In this document: positions 15,219 to 16,931 of the stretch, one piece after another
Layout: every line of letters starts with the position of its first letter
Position numbering within the stretch: position 1 is the first letter of the stretch
Assembly (NCBI GenBank): GCA_946478975.1
Contig: CAMLEO010000142.1
Location: forward strand, 1 to 16,931
Reading direction: 5' to 3'
DNA length: 16,931 nt
DNA from: an uncultured Steroidobacter sp.
GTDB taxonomy: Bacteria; Pseudomonadota; Gammaproteobacteria; Steroidobacterales; Steroidobacteraceae
Translations under genes and position numbers: made by a program
Notes under the pieces: model-generated
What the model saw: only the letters and a program-made list of their open reading frames with translations
What the model was told of the DNA's origin: nothing
The model's database searches: none

Positions 15219-16394
15219 ATGGCGCAACCGCATATCTCCAACATCCTCCTGGTCGACGACGAGCAGGCCAATCTCGACGCGCTGGAAGCAGTGCTGGAAA
15301 GCCTCGGGCAGCGGCTGATCCGCGCCGTGCGCGGCGAGCAGGCGCTCAAGTGCGTGCTGGAAAACGACTTCGCCGTGATTCTGCTCGACGTGCAGATGCC
15401 CGGCATGAGCGGCATCGAAACCGCGGCGCTGATTCGCGCCCGCGAACGTTCGCGAACGACGCCGATCATTTTTCTCACCGGCATGATGCGAACGGCGGAG
15501 ATGGTGTTCAGCGGCTACTCGGCGGGTGCGGTCGATTATTTGATGAAACCGCTGGAGCCCGAAGTGCTGCGCGCGAAGGTTGCGGTATTTGTCGAGCTCG
15601 ACCGTGCACGCCACGAGCTGGAACAGGAGATCACCGAGCGCGTGCGCATCGCCGAGCAGGTGAGCGAGCTCAACAACGCCTTGCGCCAGAAGAACGACGA
15701 TCTGCTCGCGGCCAATGCCGATCTGGAAGCGTTCTGTCACTCGGTCTCGCACGACCTGCGCATGCCGCTGCGGCACATCCATTCGTATATATCTATTCTC
15801 GAAGCATCGGCCAGCAACAAGCTGAATCCCGAAGAACGGCGCCACGTGACCACGGTGCAAAAGGCCGCGCTGCGGATGACGCGACTGATCGACGATCTGC
15901 TCGCGTTCTCGCGCATCGGCCGCGCGGCCATGCATCGGCAGCGCATTCGCATGACCGAGCTGATCGATGAAACCTTCCAGGACCTGGCGCCCGATCTCAC
16001 CAACCGCCGCATCGACTGGCAGCGGCATGCGATCCCGGACACGATGGGCGATCCGCAGCTGCTGAAACAGGTGTGGGTGAACCTGCTGGCAAACGCGGTG
16101 AAGTACACGCGGCCGCGCGACCCGGCGAAAATCGAAATCGGCGCCGAAGAGGCCGACAACGAAATCATCTATTACGTCAAAGACAACGGCGTCGGCTTCA
16201 ACATGCAGTACGCGGATCGTTTGTTTGGCGTGTTCCAGCGCCTGCACACCGAGAAGGATTTCGAGGGCACGGGCGTCGGGCTGGCGAATGTCCGGCGCAT
16301 CGTGCAACGTCACGGCGGCCGCACCTGGGCTGAAGGTGCCGAAGGTCGCGGCGCGACGGTTTATTTCTCGTTGCCGACCGCCGGCAACGCTTGA
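15219..16394 (+). CDS. Soluble REC-HisKA-HATPase histidine kinase
   Basis: This is a 391-residue protein with no membrane segment. An N-terminal receiver (about 8-125) has DDE at 13-15, acceptor Asp57 in ILLDVQMPGMSG, Thr87 and Lys110. A coiled coil at about 127-170 connects to HisKA, with His178 in SVSHDLRMPLRHI. The HATPase has WVNLLANAVKY, G1 DNGVGF (322-327) and G2 GTGVGL (350-355). The DLRMPL motif places it in the phytochrome-like HisKA group, and its catalytic half closely resembles the 892-residue kinase in this window, suggesting paralogy. A receiver ahead of a kinase core is usual for an intermediate that takes phosphate from an upstream kinase and regulates its own output. Here the obvious upstream donor is the hybrid kinase of the same operon. 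It starts 24 bp after cheR with a good ribosome site and ends overlapping the convergent gene by 34 bp. Confidence 0.93.
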   Translation: MAQPHISNILLVDDEQANLDALEAVLESLGQRLIRAVRGEQALKCVLENDFAVILLDVQMPGMSGIETAALIRARERSRTTPIIFLTGMMRTAEMVFSGYSAGAVDYLMKPLEPEVLRAKVAVFVELDRARHELEQEITERVRIAEQVSELNNALRQKNDDLLAANADLEAFCHSVSHDLRMPLRHIHSYISILEASASNKLNPEERRHVTTVQKAALRMTRLIDDLLAFSRIGRAAMHRQRIRMTELIDETFQDLAPDLTNRRIDWQRHAIPDTMGDPQLLKQVWVNLLANAVKYTRPRDPAKIEIGAEEADNEIIYYVKDNGVGFNMQYADRLFGVFQRLHTEKDFEGTGVGLANVRRIVQRHGGRTWAEGAEGRGATVYFSLPTAGNA

Positions 16395-16931
16395 GGCCGG
16401 CACCAGCGGCCGAGCGCCCGCTCGAAATCCGCGGCCGAGTAGGGTTTGGGAATGTAATCGTCCATGCCTGCGTCGAGGCAACGCTCGCGATCCTCGCTCA
16501 TGGCATTCGCCGTCAGCGCGACGATGGGTAAGTGACCGCCGGTTTCGCTCTCGCGGCTGCGAATGAAACGCGTAGCCTCGAAGCCATCCATCTCCGGCAT
16601 CTGACAATCCATGAACACCAGGTCGTAGGATTCGTGAGCGGTCCGCTCGCAGGCGATGCGGCCGTTCTCGGCGATCTGCACCTCGCAGCCGAATTTCTTG
16701 AGCATGCGCGTCGCCAGCAAGCGATTGACCGCGTGATCTTCCACGACCAGCACACGCACGGCATCGTGGCCGATGCGTTCGATCGCCGGTGGAGGTGCGT
16801 GATGAACATCCAGCGCCAGTACTTTATTTGTACCCGTCGTCTCCGAGCGCTGCGCAAACGGCAGCGTGAACCAGAACGTCGAGCCCGAGCCAGGCCGGCT
16901 GTGCGCGCCGATGCGGCCGTCCATGAGCTCG
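16361..16931 (-). CDS. Hybrid histidine kinase, C-terminal part (HATPase end plus REC), cut by window edge
   Basis: About 189 residues are visible from the right edge to TAA at 16361. The start lies outside, since the frame continues beyond the Met at 16924. The first visible residues (ELMDGRIGAHSRPGSGSTFWFTLPF) are the last strands of a HATPase domain. After a linker of about 30 residues comes one receiver domain: VRVLVVEDHAVNR, acceptor Asp in FMDCQMPEMDGFEATR, Thr in IVALTANAM, and Lys in YIPKPYS. This is the BarA/ArcB style of hybrid kinase. No phosphotransfer (HPt) domain follows, so transfer would need a separate protein. Its coding end overlaps the REC-kinase tail-to-tail by 34 bp. The sensor part and the histidine box cannot be seen. 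Confidence 0.9.
   Translation of the reverse strand, partial: ELMDGRIGAHSRPGSGSTFWFTLPFAQRSETTGTNKVLALDVHHAPPPAIERIGHDAVRVLVVEDHAVNRLLATRMLKKFGCEVQIAENGRIACERTAHESYDLVFMDCQMPEMDGFEATRFIRSRESETGGHLPIVALTANAMSEDRERCLDAGMDDYIPKPYSAADFERALGRWCRPQALPAVGNEK

Noticed and set aside
1..16931. Mobile elements, CRISPR arrays, tRNA or rRNA genes, prophage or toxin-antitoxin genes
   Set aside because: No transposase, integrase, regularly spaced repeats, tRNA-like cloverleaf or rRNA stretch was seen on either strand.

Overview
The window is GC-rich, densely coded proteobacterial DNA. The style of the PrpD, MCP, FixJ-type and hybrid-kinase proteins suggests a gammaproteobacterium near the Xanthomonadales/Nevskiales/Steroidobacter group. 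That placement is an impression from protein style, not a computed result. No RNA genes, CRISPR arrays, insertion sequences or prophage genes are visible.

Left end (1-2415): the 3' two thirds of prpD (2-methylcitrate dehydratase, + strand) faces a secreted S1/P1-type zinc nuclease (- strand) across a gap holding three hairpins. A small DUF3562-type protein (- strand) follows. This part looks like ordinary chromosomal background.

Centre (2416-10499): a 429-bp gap carries a good sigma-28 (FliA)-like promoter in front of a methyl-accepting chemotaxis protein with CHASE3, HAMP and MA domains. The receptor ends in DWQEF, a CheR-docking pentapeptide. Its stop codon interlocks with that of a convergent 892-residue membrane histidine kinase (8-TM-like N-terminus, PAS, GAF, HisKA, HATPase). 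Upstream of the kinase on the same (-) strand are a CHASE4-GGDEF-EAL cyclic-di-GMP protein and a FixJ-type response regulator. The order of transcription would be regulator, GGDEF-EAL, kinase, with about 165-180 bp between genes.

Right end (10500-16931): a divergent gap leads into a tight + strand operon. It holds a very large hybrid kinase (CHASE3-HAMP-GAF-coiled coil-HisKA-HATPase-REC-REC-REC), a CheR methyltransferase overlapping it by 25 bp, and a stand-alone REC-HisKA-HATPase kinase starting 24 bp after cheR. The operon runs tail-to-tail, with a 34-bp overlap, into the 3' end of another hybrid kinase (- strand, cut by the window edge).

Taken together, about 14 kb is a signalling island. 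It has four histidine kinases, five visible receiver domains in the hybrid and REC-kinase proteins plus one in the FixJ-type regulator, one c-di-GMP enzyme, one chemoreceptor and one receptor methyltransferase. No CheA, CheW, CheB or CheY is visible. The most interesting idea is that a CheR is genetically bound to a non-chemotaxis phosphorelay rather than to a chemotaxis operon. A receptor carrying the CheR tether sits about 10 kb away in the same island.
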